A stretch of 64,000 bases of DNA from Uranotaenia lowii (lineage: Eukaryota; Arthropoda; Insecta; Diptera; Culicidae), in contig NC_073691.1 in NCBI RefSeq assembly GCF_029784155.1, positions 87,551,361 through 87,615,360 on the forward strand, in the 5' to 3' direction. Both the position numbers and the translations under genes were made by a program. Shown one piece after another: positions 22,158 through 31,890 of the stretch. Below the pieces are notes generated by a model that had not been told where the DNA came from, did no database searches, and saw only the letters and a list, made by a program, of their open reading frames with translations. The first letter of the stretch is position 1, and the number at the start of each line of letters is the position of its first letter.

Positions 22158-22322
22158 GCTTGGGTAATCGATGGAAATCCCTTCATTCACAGGTATTTCA
22201 GATTCCCCACTATCTGTTGGACTCTCTTTGCTGATATGGCCGTTGTGCCTGCAGCATATCGTATTCCTACTTCTGGTGAGATTAGAGCCGCTTTCTGTTT
22301 AAAAACCATTGAATCTATTTAA
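22158..22322 (+). pseudogene. Virus-like ORF 2, middle segment
   Basis: About 55 codons continuing ORF 2 after the foldback element (residues beginning AWVIDGNPF). The segment ends where a second insertion begins near 22300-22322; the exact break is unclear. Composition and frame agree with the part before 20747. Confidence 0.55.
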
Positions 22323-23037
22323 AAAAAATCAAAACAATTACGCGAGATTCTGATTTCAAAAGGCAAATGGATCATTTATTCCCTTTTTTCTTTTCTTCCT
22401 TGCTTTTGCCAGACATTTTTTGTCTGATTGGTGGAGGAAACGATATTTTTCTCATGAATCGTCCAAAATTCTATAGAAATCGCATTTCTAGGTTCATGCC
22501 TGAAATATTGCACCTCGCGTAACTTTTGACCCCATGGATAGAACTTTCCAAAAACTTCAGACATGCTGGCTTTATATTTCAACAATCACTGTGCAAAGTT
22601 TCAATAAAAAATGTAGCGTAGTTTCAGAGATATTGCAGTTTGAATGAGAAAACTCCAAAATGTCCGATTTTCGTAGAATTACTGTTTCTCAGGCCACACA
22701 AACTCCAGAAGGCTCCAATTTTGTGATATATCAGTGTGATAGTTGATCTATCTAACGCAAGGGGTTTGATCAAGAAGTATCATCAGAGTAAAAAGTTATG
22801 GAGGTTCGAAGTCGAAGTGACAGTGCGCGTGCTTCCAATTTCTATACAATTATGAACGGTACTGTATATCAAAATATGATATAATCATTTTATTTTAGGA
22901 CAATCCGAAAAAAAAACTTCATAATTGAAAATGAGCTCAAACCCATTCAAGTCTGTCAATCAGAATAAGATATAATTTAGATTGGATAAAATTTAGAGTA
23001 CTTAATTATAACTGAATCATCGTTTCCTCTGAACTTT
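22323..23037. repeat. Second insertion in the virus-like gene, including repeat R copy 2
   Basis: AT-rich, with no coding content. The last 150 bp (22866-23018) match repeat R (TAAGATATAATTTAGATTGG, then TACTTAATTATAACTGAATC). The first 540 bp are of unknown origin. No target duplication was seen. Confidence 0.5.
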
Positions 23038-23579
23038 TCAGACAGGGAGGGATTGATAACTCGGGCTTGATGATTTGGATGGGAGACAGAAATTATGCTG
23101 CTCTGGCCAATTGCAAGTGTTGCTTTGTCTACAATGCTTACGGTATCCACTTTCAATGCCTTGAAACCACATCTCAGGGCAGTACAGGACTGGAATGTGT
23201 CATTTAGGATGATACGTCGAGCCAGAGCTGGGAATGCCATGGCTGATGTGGCTTACATAGCCCAGCAAGCCATCCAACCCGAATTCGACGAGGTACTTAT
23301 GTACGTAGTGACTGGCACGTTGATGAGCTACGACTGGCGCGGTGATGCCGTGATGGCCCCATCTGTTTTACAGAGAGGCATGAGATGGCAGGACTGGGCC
23401 CAGTTGTCGACACTTCAAGGAGAACAGTCGATGAGATCGGGGATCGTCCTTAATTTCAGTAAACCGGACGAGGATTAGCTGTGTTTCCAGTGGATTTCGC
23501 TGGATCATATACTGGCCGTAGTGGATCGGGTGCCTCCGTCTCTGAGCGTCCTCAGGATGCCGAGATGAAGGAAAACTGA
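23038..23579 (+). pseudogene. Virus-like ORF 2, C-terminal part, with stops and a frameshift
   Basis: The main open piece runs from 23095 to 23478 (127 codons, ending SKPDED). In-frame TGA codons lie just upstream near 23068. After the TAG at 23476 another frame is open to 23579, ends EMKEN, and is Ser/Gly/Glu-rich, as many nucleoprotein tails are. Together with the two earlier parts this would total about 450 residues. The decay is mild, suggesting a moderately old insertion. Confidence 0.45.
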
Positions 23580-24236
23580 GGTGGGCGGCCATACTGGGGG
23601 ACGTAACATTCACCGCCCATACATCCGACTGTGTCCCCAAGAACGGTACTGAGGCGATCATACATACAGAAAGAGGGTGCGAATTGGCAACACTCTCTAG
23701 GACGGCAAAAAGACACTTCCTCCTCAATAAGAACGAGATATTGGTGTGTAGGGAGTGTAGTCGAAATACGGCTGCAATGCCGGTGAAAGCCGATCATAAG
23801 AACCCCGTTTCGGCCTATGTCAATCCAACCATTCTAAATCCTCATAAGTGCTTACTCAGTACTTCAAGGGTGGTGGATGAGTTGAGAATCAAGAATATGA
23901 TTGGGATTGATCTGTTCGACCTATGGTTAGAACGTAATAGCGGCAATTATCAATTGGGTGATAGCCGTACGTGTATGCTGTTATGGAACGACTTCCTTAA
24001 CAACAAGATAACCAGGGGTGTCATTTGCTCACACAAAGAGCTCAATGTGCATTTTTTCCATAGCACATTGAGAGAGCAAAACCGAGCACTGCCTGAGCTA
24101 GCTGTCCATCAATGTGCCACATCGAAGCAAATCACTGAGCTACGCAGCGGTAGCCCTCAGCTCATTGAGCTGCACAATGTGTACCAGTATACCACCACAA
24201 CGCTGAATTCAACAAACGAAAGCGAATTCTTTCCCA
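23580..24236 (+). pseudogene. Third virus-like frame, unknown product, truncated
   Basis: An open frame without a clear ATG runs from about 23580 through 23684 to the foldback element at 24237. The first half contains several Cys residues and segments such as VTFTAHTSDCVPKNGTE and LLNKNEILVCRECS; the second half runs into repetitive CACATTG/GAGCTCA DNA. It follows ORF 2 in the same direction and with similar composition, so it may be the next gene of the same virus. No family was recognised, and the C-terminal part beyond about 24030 is probably not original coding sequence. Confidence 0.4.
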
Positions 24237-24800
24237 ATAAACAAGCAAAAGCAACAACACAGCTGAAATTTGGGTGGGCTCGGCCTGCCGGCTGCCGAAC
24301 ACCGTTGCCACAAAAAAAACTGTATCATAAATGAGTCTGATCTTCGTCCATACGTGTCCCAATTTAACAGAATTAAATACACTGATGGTACAGATTTTCG
24401 TGGCATCGCAGCCCGGCAGCCGGCAGGCCGAGCCCGACCGAATTTCGTTTGTGTTGTTGCTTGTTTATGAGTTATTTCTTCCTTGCAAGCAGCCGGTGTG
24501 TCTTCGTGCCGGACTGGATGAACGATGAACATTTTTATTTTCTTTTGATGAGAAGGAAAAATATAACGAAGAAGAGTGTAGGCAAATTTCTAAAGCCAGA
24601 GTTCACATTGAGCAGCACATTGAGCAGAGTGGATCAGCTCATTGTGTTTTTCATCATTGTGAGAAACCTCTCAGAAAATTCGGATATCGGCGCGCAGTAA
24701 GAGAGGGAGCAGTAGATATTCTATCGCCGTGCGCGCAGTTCTAGAAAGCTTGAGCTCACATTGTGCTTTTAGAACACATTGTGCTGTTTTGAGGAGTATA
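24030..24800. repeat. Region of dispersed CACATTG / GAGCTCA words
   Basis: Short words of the type CACATTGAGC, GAGCTCA and CACATTGTGC recur more than ten times on both strands between 24030 and 24800, without a fixed period, giving many small inverted repeats. The function is unknown. Confidence 0.45.
24237..24468. mobile_element. GC-rich foldback MITE
   Basis: Starts ATAAACAAGC and ends GCTTGTTTAT, with arms of about 70 bp. The inner stem GGCTCGGCCTGCCGGCTGCC pairs with its complement around 24411-24432. The spacer is about 90 bp and there is no coding capacity. No clear target duplication. Confidence 0.7.
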
Positions 24801-25335
24801 ACACTCCTGATCTCACAAACTTTTTTTGAACCCTTTCATTCCTATTCTTATGAACGTTATAATACGGCTGCCACACTATACTGGCGTATTCAATAGTGGT
24901 TCGGAAGAGCCTGTTAAGTTTTATATTTCGTATAAATCATAGTAATCCATGCATTCGTTCGTATGTTGTTCATTGTTTGTATTCGGTCTCATACCGTCAA
25001 CTGGGGCAACATGCAACACTTTTCAGATATTCTATCGCCGTGCGCGCAGTTCTAGAAAGCTTGAGCTCACATTGTGCTTTTAGAACACATTGTGCTGTTT
25101 TGAGGAGTATAACACTCCTGATCTCACAAACTTTTTTTGAACCCTTTCATTCCTATTCTTATGAACGTTATAATACGGCTGCCACACTATACTGGCGTAT
25201 TCAATAGTGGTTCGGAAGAGCCTGTTAAGTTTTATATTTCGTATAAATCATAGTAATCCATGCATTCGTTCGTATGTTGTTCATTGTTTGTATTCGGTCT
25301 CATACCGTCAACTGGGGCAACATGCAACACTTTTC
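24714..25335 (+). repeat. Exact tandem duplication, 311-bp unit
   Basis: 24714-25024 and 25025-25335 appear identical base for base, starting AGATATTCTATCGCCGTGCG and ending just inside a family 1 terminus (CAACATGCAACACTTTTCA). Only the second copy continues into a complete family 1 element. Either a very recent duplication or an assembly join. Confidence 0.9.
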
Positions 25336-26564
25336 AACTTCAATGGCTTCTAAAATCATAATGCTTACAGATAATCATACCTCTTGTACATCAAAAGTTT
25401 TAAGATTGATGGGACTCTAAACTGACGTAGTCAGAAAAATTGTTGGTTTTACCAATTATTTTTAAATTTACGAAAACATGCGATTTTCACCCTACTAGAA
25501 AAAATGGGTAAGTTGCAACAAACTCTGAAATCAATGGAAAATCAAATTAAAACGATTGAAAATTTAAAGTTATCGATACATTTGTGATGTCATAACGCAT
25601 AAAGTACCAATTGCAGAAATTTTTGGTTTTGTTCCAATCAAATTTCACTTTTTTTCTGTCAAAAATCTTTTCAGGAAAAAAGTGTTAATCTGCTGCATAC
25701 ATTAAGGGGTAAAAAATACTACAAAATATTATATTATCTTAAATCATGTAAATAAATCTTAGGATGGATGAAATTTAAGTGTTATCGAACGCATAATGCA
25801 AAACAATCATATACCAGCATATGGAAACGCGATTTATGAGATACTAGCTGACCCGGTGTGCTTCGCTACACCTTCCAAAATCAAATGTTATTTTCAAAAA
25901 TTATTCAAATTTTTATTGTTTTATCGGCACTACATTAAATCAAATTATCACATAATTTATAAGCAACAGCTATAAAATGAGAGCTGCAGCTGGAGTTTCG
26001 AATTGCAGCACAAAGATAACTTACATAAACGAATATTCTAAATCTTGCTCTATAAATTTGTGTTAAAGATCTGATAATTTGAAGCTGTCTGAACGGTCTT
26101 AAATTAATCGTACCCAAACAATCTAACTTATAAAATATGGTTGTTTTTCTTGATATGTTCTGGATTTATTCTGAAAAACTGATAAGAGATCCCCTCCCCT
26201 GTCCTTACCTTCATCCCCTGCTGAATGGAGGTCGTGTTTTTAAATAATCATACCTAATATTTTCGTTCCCAAAAATCCCCTTATATCAAATAAAGTTCCA
26301 TTGGTTGATATGTTTTTAAGCTTTACAACAAAATTTATATGGACCCTCCTCCTTTCTTCCCCTATCTACACTGTAAAGCGTAAGGATCTATAACAATCAT
26401 AGAAAGATATCCCGTAACCAAGTACCTTTCCATGCCATACTTGTTTCCATTTGTTGGCTTCGTTAGCATAAACTGAGAACTTATGCTTACACTATTGTAT
26501 TGGGCTCACCTCCCTCCTCCTATGTACCTACTCACTGAAAGGAGAATGGTGTGTCAGATAATCA

Positions 26565-26808
26565 TACACAGTAAACGGAAATTACCGAGTTCGGTAATTT
26601 TTTCACCGAAATCCTAACATGTGTAAATCGTTAAACTTTTAGGTAAATTTTTCGTTAAAAAATAAACGAACATCGGTAAATTGATTCTTCATTTACCGAT
26701 GTTCGTTTATTTTTTACCGAAGAAATTACCGAACAGTTTAACGATTTACACATGTTAGGATTTCGGTAAAAAAAATTACCGAACTCGGTAATTTTCGTTT
26801 ACTGTGTA
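26565..26808. mobile_element. Foldback MITE, copy 1 (full length)
   Basis: 244 bp, TACACAGTAAACG to CGTTTACTGTGTA. The two arms of about 115 bp are near-perfect reverse complements around a TTGATTCTTC centre. It contains repeated TTACCGAA/TTCGGTAA words. Confidence 0.9.
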
Positions 26809-26835
26809 CCTTCTCACTCTTGCAGTTTTATCATG

Positions 26836-27020
26836 TACACAGTAAACGAAAATTACCGAGTTCGGTAATTTTTTTACCGAAATCCTAACATGTGTAAATC
26901 GTTAAACTGTTCGGTAATTTTTTCGGTAAAAAATAAACGAACATCGGTAAATCGATTCTTCATTTACCGATGTTCGTTTATTTTTTACCGAAAAAATTAC
27001 CGAACAGTTTAACGATTTAC
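26836..27020. mobile_element. Foldback MITE, copy 2 (right end lost)
   Basis: Same family as 26565-26808. The right arm stops after CGATTTACAC, where it runs directly into copy 3. The shared ACAC at the join suggests a deletion by recombination between neighbouring copies. Confidence 0.88.
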
Positions 27021-27178
27021 ACAGTAAACGAAAATTACCGAGTTCGGTAATTTTTTTACCGAAATCCTAACATGTGTAAATCGTTAAACTGTTTGGTAAA
27101 AAATACCGAACAGTTTAACGATTTACACATGTTCGGATTTCGGTAAAAAAATTACCGGTAATTTTCGTTTACTGTGTA
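27018..27178. mobile_element. Foldback MITE, copy 3 (centre deleted)
   Basis: Both outer ends are present (TACACAGTAAACG...CGTTTACTGTGTA), but about 80 bp of the hairpin centre is missing, leaving 161 bp. Confidence 0.85.
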
Positions 27179-28972
27179 GAATCATACCAAAATGATTTTC
27201 CATGTTAAGTTTTGTCCATTTCTCGGATTTTGTAAAAAAAAAGTTAAATGTGAGCCACCTCTTCCCTTCCTATATTCCCAATTCTATCATCCTACTGCAA
27301 GAAAGGAATTATTTTACATGGAAAAAGTATTTTTCGTACTCAAATACTTTTTGATGCCAAATTTGGTTTCATTTGCTCGATAAATTCTCGAGTTATGCAA
27401 AAAAAAATTATATGGAAGCTCTTCTTTCCCTTTTAATATCTTTCCGCTGAAAAAAAGATGGGGCTTAAATTTTGTGATAGAAACATTTCTCGAATCCAAA
27501 TACCCTCATATGCCAAATATGGTTCAATTTGCTCAATCAACACTCCAGTTATACTGAAAATGGCAAGGGAGACCTTTCCTCCCCCTTTTCATCCACCTCT
27601 TTGAAGGAGTGAAGGATACCAAATATTCATAGAAGCATTTCTCGTACCCAAATATCGTTCCATGCCAAATTTGGTTCCATTTTCTGTTGTAGTTTTTTAG
27701 TTATGATGTAAAAATTGTATGAAACTCCCCTCCCTCCTCCTTTCTCCCCACTGGAAGAAGGAAGGGTTCTCAAACAATCATTAGAACATGTCACGTTCCC
27801 AAAGACCCGCCCATGCCAAATATGGTTCCATTTGCTTAATTAGTTTTTGAGTTGTGTAAAAAATTATAAAAGAGGCCCCTCCCCCCTTTACTTCTCCCTA
27901 CTGGAAAGAGAGATGGGTCTCAAATAATCATAGAAATATTTTTCGTATCCAAATACCCTCCCATACCAAATTTGGTTCCATTTGCTTTATAATTTTTTGA
28001 GTTATGTAAAAAAATATGAAAGAGGCCCCCTCCCCCTTTCTACATAAAAGGGGGGGGGGGTATCAAATAATCATCTAAATATTTTTCGTATCCCAATACC
28101 TTCCCGTGCCAAATTTGGTTCCAATATCTTGATTAGTTTTCGAGTTATATGAAAAATTGTAAGGTAGCCCCCCCCCCTTCCTATCACCCCACTGAGAGGA
28201 GGGAGGGGTACCTATTATTCATAGGAATATTCTTCGTACCCAAATACCACCTCATGCCAATTTTGATACCATTTGCTCGATGGGTGCTCGAGTTATGCAA
28301 AAAATTGTCTTTTGTTTGAGAGGCCCCTCCCTCCCTTATGGAGAGAGGGAGGGGTCTCAAACCATAATAGGAACCTTCCCCGGCCTCCAATACCCCCACC
28401 TGCCAAGTTTCACGCAAATCGGTTCAGTAGATTCCGAGTCTATAGGGAACAGACAGACAGACAGACAGACAGAAATTCATTTTTATATATATAGATAGTT
28501 CTGATTTGCATTTTGTTGCATTTTGCCCCAGTCTGCTAACTGAATTATAAAAATATTTATTAAACAAAATTTGGTGATTGTTCCAAAAAATATTTATACA
28601 CCAACAGTGTTGGAAATGGAAGCAATATAAAGTTTGTAGGTGATATCATTAAGCCAATCCGTCATACGAGGTAAAGTTTTTTACGGCACCAAAAACTGTA
28701 AAAATTTGTACATCTATTGCTCGTTATTTAAAATTTTTTATAAGAATCAAAAACTTTAAAATACTCTTTCACGTTGTTGAAAACTATGTTATCATCAATT
28801 TGTTATTATTAAATGATAACTTTATTACAGTATATTGAAATAAAAATTGAATGAGTGTTGTGGTATACAAATGTTGCATCTAACCCTGCTTTTGCATGAT
28901 ACCCCGTTTGACGGTACTTCACTTCTTCTACAACCAGTGACCAGTCTAGACGTTTCTTTGAAAAGTTTTAGG

Positions 28973-29508
28973 ATGTTTCCCCGCCGTTGGGAAGTTATAA
29001 ACCTTGATAGCGACGAGGAGGAAGCCGACGAAAGTGGACACAAACACAAGAAAGGCTGCTGCCCTTCAACCAAAAAGAAGCCTCGCTTCGAAACCCTTGC
29101 AGAGGAAGACGAAAAGGAAAACGCCGAACCGATCATGAGAAGAAAAGCAGTTACAATGACCATCAGCAACAAGGTGATTGCCAGCTACTTCCAAACTCCG
29201 AGCGCTGCTGGTAGTAAAAAGGGTGCCAAGAAGGTTGCCTCCGAGCACGGAAAGGCCGTGCTAGATCTCGTCAACCGAGGCACGATCAAAGAAGTGCAAA
29301 TTCTACCCACCGTTGGACTCAAAATGGCATATCAAATTGTCACTCATCGGTAAGATTATTCAAAATCCCACTTAAAAATTGCTCTTTCCCTAATTGATTC
29401 TTAATTTTTATCAACAGCACAATCAATGGTAAATTCAAGAAAATCGAAGATTTGTCGAAGCTGTTTGCCGGTGGCAGAAAGTGGACTAAGTTTCTTGAGG
29501 TGAGATAA
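28973..29508 (+). pseudogene. C-terminal exons of a KIF22/Nod-type chromokinesin (gene fragment)
   Basis: The frame from ATG 28973 runs to 29349. A 68-bp GTAAGA...CAACAG intron (29350-29417) follows, and the second exon ends at TAA 29506-29508, 155 residues in all. An acidic, basic-patch N-terminal half (NLDSDEEE, then KKKPRFETL and a KENAEP box) leads to a helix-hairpin-helix-like end: AVLDLVNRGTIKEVQILP, then GLKMAYQIVTHR and INGKFKKIEDLSKL. That block matches the DNA-binding tail of KIF22-family kinesins. The motor domain and coiled coil are absent upstream, where a family 1 element ends at 28916. The intron is retained, so the piece came from genomic DNA rather than reverse-transcribed mRNA. 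It could be a relic of a resident gene or a transposed fragment. Confidence 0.65.
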
Positions 29509-29608
29509 TCACTCAGTCCAACTGAAATGCGCCCACAGATAACCACAAAGAAGGATACCATATCCAGGAAGTTGGAGACTTTATTGGAGTGTGAGTCGGG
29601 TGTCAATG
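29509..29608 (+). other. Possible further exon of the chromokinesin fragment
   Basis: After FLE at 29499 there is a GTGAGA donor-like site and, 39 bp later, a CCCACAG acceptor followed by a short open stretch (ITTKKDTISRKLETLLE). The gap is unusually short for an intron, so this is tentative. Repeat R begins at about 29609. Confidence 0.3.
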
Positions 29609-30488
29609 CGGGGTTTGGGCCGTTGACTTCGATGTCCGTGTTTCAGAATTTGATGCTTTGGGGTAATATTGATCAGTCTCTATTTGGACGGTTTTAACGA
29701 GTATTCTTGAGCATAAATGATACAAAAGACCTTCATAGTATTTACAAATACTAGTTTATCAATTTTACCTTGGTTTTTAACGTTTTCTTTCAAAAACATT
29801 TATAATCGAAAAAGGAACAATGATGCTGCATACATTTAGGGGCAAAAATTATAACAATTGCTAAATAGTTTTAGCTTCAAAATACCAATGGAATTTTACC
29901 TTCACACATTCCCCTAGGCCCTCCCATTATTTCCATTTTCATATTTTCTTCATAGTTAACCATTTGATAGGGTTCTTATCCATTTGTCCAATACGAGCTT
30001 ACTCTATGAAAATTTCCTTTTTTTTTTTTTCAAATATCACAAATGTATCATTAAATGATTATAAAAATAGCACTCTAACTGTACATATACAAAGAAAAAA
30101 AAATTTCTATCATATTCAACAACCCGTTTGCTTCTAAATGCTATTTGGTATCATAAGGAGAGCTGTGTTTTTGCGAGCCCTAAAAAAATAGATATTTTAA
30201 GATTCTGAAATTACATTTTTTAAAGAAGAAAAAAATTTCAAATAAGAACCAAATTTTTCATATTTGATTCTCAAGTTATAGGCTTTCAAACGTTGGAAAC
30301 AGTTTTCAAAAATTAAAACTATAGACTGAGTTATTGATGATAATGTGGAAAAATTTATTGTTGGTCAAATTTACCCCGGTGATCAATCTTACCCCGTTTT
30401 ACGGTACTTAATTATAACTGAATCAGATGTAAATATCTTGGTGAGATACGTTTGAGTTATAATTTTGATATGCTCTCCTGATCGGGGT
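29609..30488 (+). repeat. Repeat R copy 3, with a truncated family 2 MITE inside
   Basis: The left piece, GTTTGGGCCGTTGACTTCGATGTCC (29609-29644), matches copy 1 at 19250. The right piece, CTTAATTATAACTGAATCAG to CTCCTGATCGGG (30405-30488), matches 19443-19503. Between them, 29645-30404 is a family 2 element in reverse, ending CCCCGTTTTACGGTA at 30404 and lacking about 190 bp at its other end. Confidence 0.7.
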
Positions 30489-30943
30489 CCCACAAAAGTC
30501 CGGTGAAGTTCTGGCCGGACCAGGCAAGCTGCCACTACAGCCGGGATGTCGTAGTGGTATAAGGAGAACAAGGTCAATTTTGTTGAACAAAGTATAAATC
30601 CACCAAACTGTCCGGATTTTCGTCCCATCGAGAAATATTGGGCAAAAGTTAAGGGCAAACTGGAGAAATGTGGCAGAACCTTGAAAAAACCTGCTCAGAT
30701 GAAAAAGTGGTGGAACAAGATGGCGAATGAGGTTACTAGCAGTACTGTGCAGAAAATGATGGGTGGTATCACAAAAATAAGATCGAAAATTTATCCGATA
30801 AGCTGACGAATGATTTTTATGTATTTTTTCCTTAAAGTGCAATAAAACTCTACAAAATGACGTTTTTACTTTTGTTGTACGTTATTTCTTTGCGGAGAAA
30901 TGATCTATTTTATCCGACCAGATTCTATGTGAAGCAGACTTTA
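30489..30943 (+). pseudogene. ITmD37E-like mariner transposase, C-terminal part and right TIR
   Basis: It begins with KSPVKFWPDQASCHYSRD, holding the second catalytic Asp. A TAA and a frame change follow, then NPPNCPDFRPIEKYWAKVK with the catalytic Glu, and the frame closes at a TGA near 30804. The right terminus ends GCAGACTTTA at 30943, pairing with 17714. About 220 bp of the transposase gene between the two parts are missing when compared with the copy at 50371. Confidence 0.8.
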
Positions 30944-31411
30944 TAAATATAACATTATACGGAGACACTGCTCATGTGATGTTTGAGCGAATTTTAAACA
31001 GCTCATAAAATGTAACATACATACATCTGGTGAGAGGAGGAAAAAAAACATTTCCGTAACCCGCTTTCCTTCGTACTTCTATTCCGACTTCGCGAACAAG
31101 AGCGTGGGATATCAACGGTGACAGTTTAGCGTTTATTTTTGTGATTGTTCCGGGTCTGGATTGGGAACGGGGCTGCCAGTCGAATCGAGAGTTGAAATAT
31201 TGACTTAGTGTTAATTCTGTTAAATTCTTTTACGTGAGAATCAAAAATAGACATGCACAATTTTGGGATAATAGCAAAACAGAATACTGGTAATAACTAC
31301 GGAAGTCTCAAATCACAAGTTACTATTTTAAGATGTTTGAAACGTTTTAATTTTTAAAGCATAACAGCAGGCGTTTTTGAGCAAGCGGCATGTAATAAAT
31401 TTATATTCGTT
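30944..31411. other. Intergenic DNA, nothing recognised
   Basis: No open frame or repeat boundary stands out. Confidence 0.4.
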
Positions 31412-31419
31412 ATTGTTGG

Positions 31420-31882
31420 CAGGGATGCCAGGTGTTGAGGAGTAAAAATCTGGGCAATTTCGAAAAAAAGTCTGTGTTTGTCTGTGCACAGGGAAGATCA
31501 CAAATTTGATACTAAATAAGACATTTGACGGTGTGTGTGAGCGGGGGGGGGGGGGGGGGGGGGGTGGTTTCCTGTGGTATTCAGGTTATTATCGCGCTAA
31601 GAACACTGTTTCCTACCACGTATCATGTTCATCTTATTAAAAAAAGAATTGGTAATGAATGCATGGTGAAATACCAATGAATACAAGCGAGATTTCAGTC
31701 TAATCTGGCACTTACGGATCAAATCCGATGCATAAATCTTGGTTTCATCACTCAATTTTGAAAATCTGTAAAATCTGGGCACTCTCAGCAAAAATCTGGG
31801 CAAAATCTGTGTCTGACCAATATCTGGACGAAGGGTCAAAAGTCTTGGTTTTACAGACAAATCTGGGCACCTGGCAACCCAG
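31420..31882. mobile_element. hAT-type MITE with 8-bp target duplication (ATTGTTGG)
   Basis: The ends CAGGGATGCCAGGTG and CACCTGGCAACCCAG form a 15-bp imperfect inverted repeat (two mismatches). ATTGTTGG is duplicated at 31412-31419 and 31883-31890. The CA-GG terminal bases and 8-bp duplication are the hAT signature. Inside are many AAATCTGGGCA words and a run of about 22 G at 31542-31563. Non-coding. Confidence 0.88.
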
Positions 31883-31890
31883 ATTGTTGG

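Larger units (their letters stand above)
19504..23579 (+). other. Probable endogenous RNA-virus-like element, broken by two insertions
   Basis: This region is GC-richer and coding-dense compared with its surroundings. It contains two tightly spaced intron-less frames (stop at 20011, next ATG at 20024) and a second gene interrupted at 20747-22149 and about 22323-23037. Packing of unspliced genes with 12-base spacing is typical of RNA-virus genomes and unlike the insect DNA around it. No polymerase domain is present and I did not recognise the proteins with certainty. A nucleoprotein-like gene of a negative-strand virus (chuvirus or anphevirus type) is a guess based on size (about 450 residues overall) and an acidic tail. 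It may instead be a gene of an unrecognised large element. Confidence 0.5.
26200..28450 (+). repeat. Diverged tandem array, about 150-bp unit, nine or more copies
   Basis: The marker ATGCCAAATTTGGTTCCATTTGC recurs at about 27352, 27508, 27660, 27812, 27961, 28107, 28252 and (diverged) 28401, spacing 145-156 bp. Earlier, weaker copies lie near 26285 and 26430, separated by the foldback elements. Each unit has a pyrimidine-rich CCCCTCCCTCC-type stretch and a GGGGTCTCAAATAATCATAG-like stretch. Confidence 0.8.
25844..28496 (+). mobile_element. Interspersed repeat with 150-bp subrepeats, inserted in the family 1 element
   Basis: Begins CTAGCTGACCCGGTGTGCTTCGC and ends with (CAGA)n followed by TTTTTATATATATAGAT, a head/tail combination seen in many arthropod interspersed repeats. 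Most of the body is a diverged tandem array. No reverse transcriptase or transposase was found, so the class is left open. A partial head recurs at 49219, and the array recurs in reverse at 53500-54575. Confidence 0.65.
25303..28916 (-). mobile_element. Family 1 MITE, complete, split by an inserted repeat
   Basis: The termini are TACCGTCAACTGGGGCAACA at 25303 and CCCCGTTTGACGGTA ending at 28916. The left half is 25303-25843 and the right half 28497-28916; both align with the complete copy at 42441-43397. TA at each end fits the expected 2-bp target. Confidence 0.85.

Noticed and set aside
19556..23579. Firm assignment to a named virus family
   Set aside because: No motif that I can tie to one family; size and layout alone are insufficient.
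26200..28450. CRISPR-like spacing of repeats
   Set aside because: Units of about 150 bp are wholly repeated with gradual divergence, with no unique spacers, in insect nuclear DNA.
31542..31563. Poly-G run as a regulatory quadruplex
   Set aside because: Homopolymer within a MITE; length may be a sequencing artefact.
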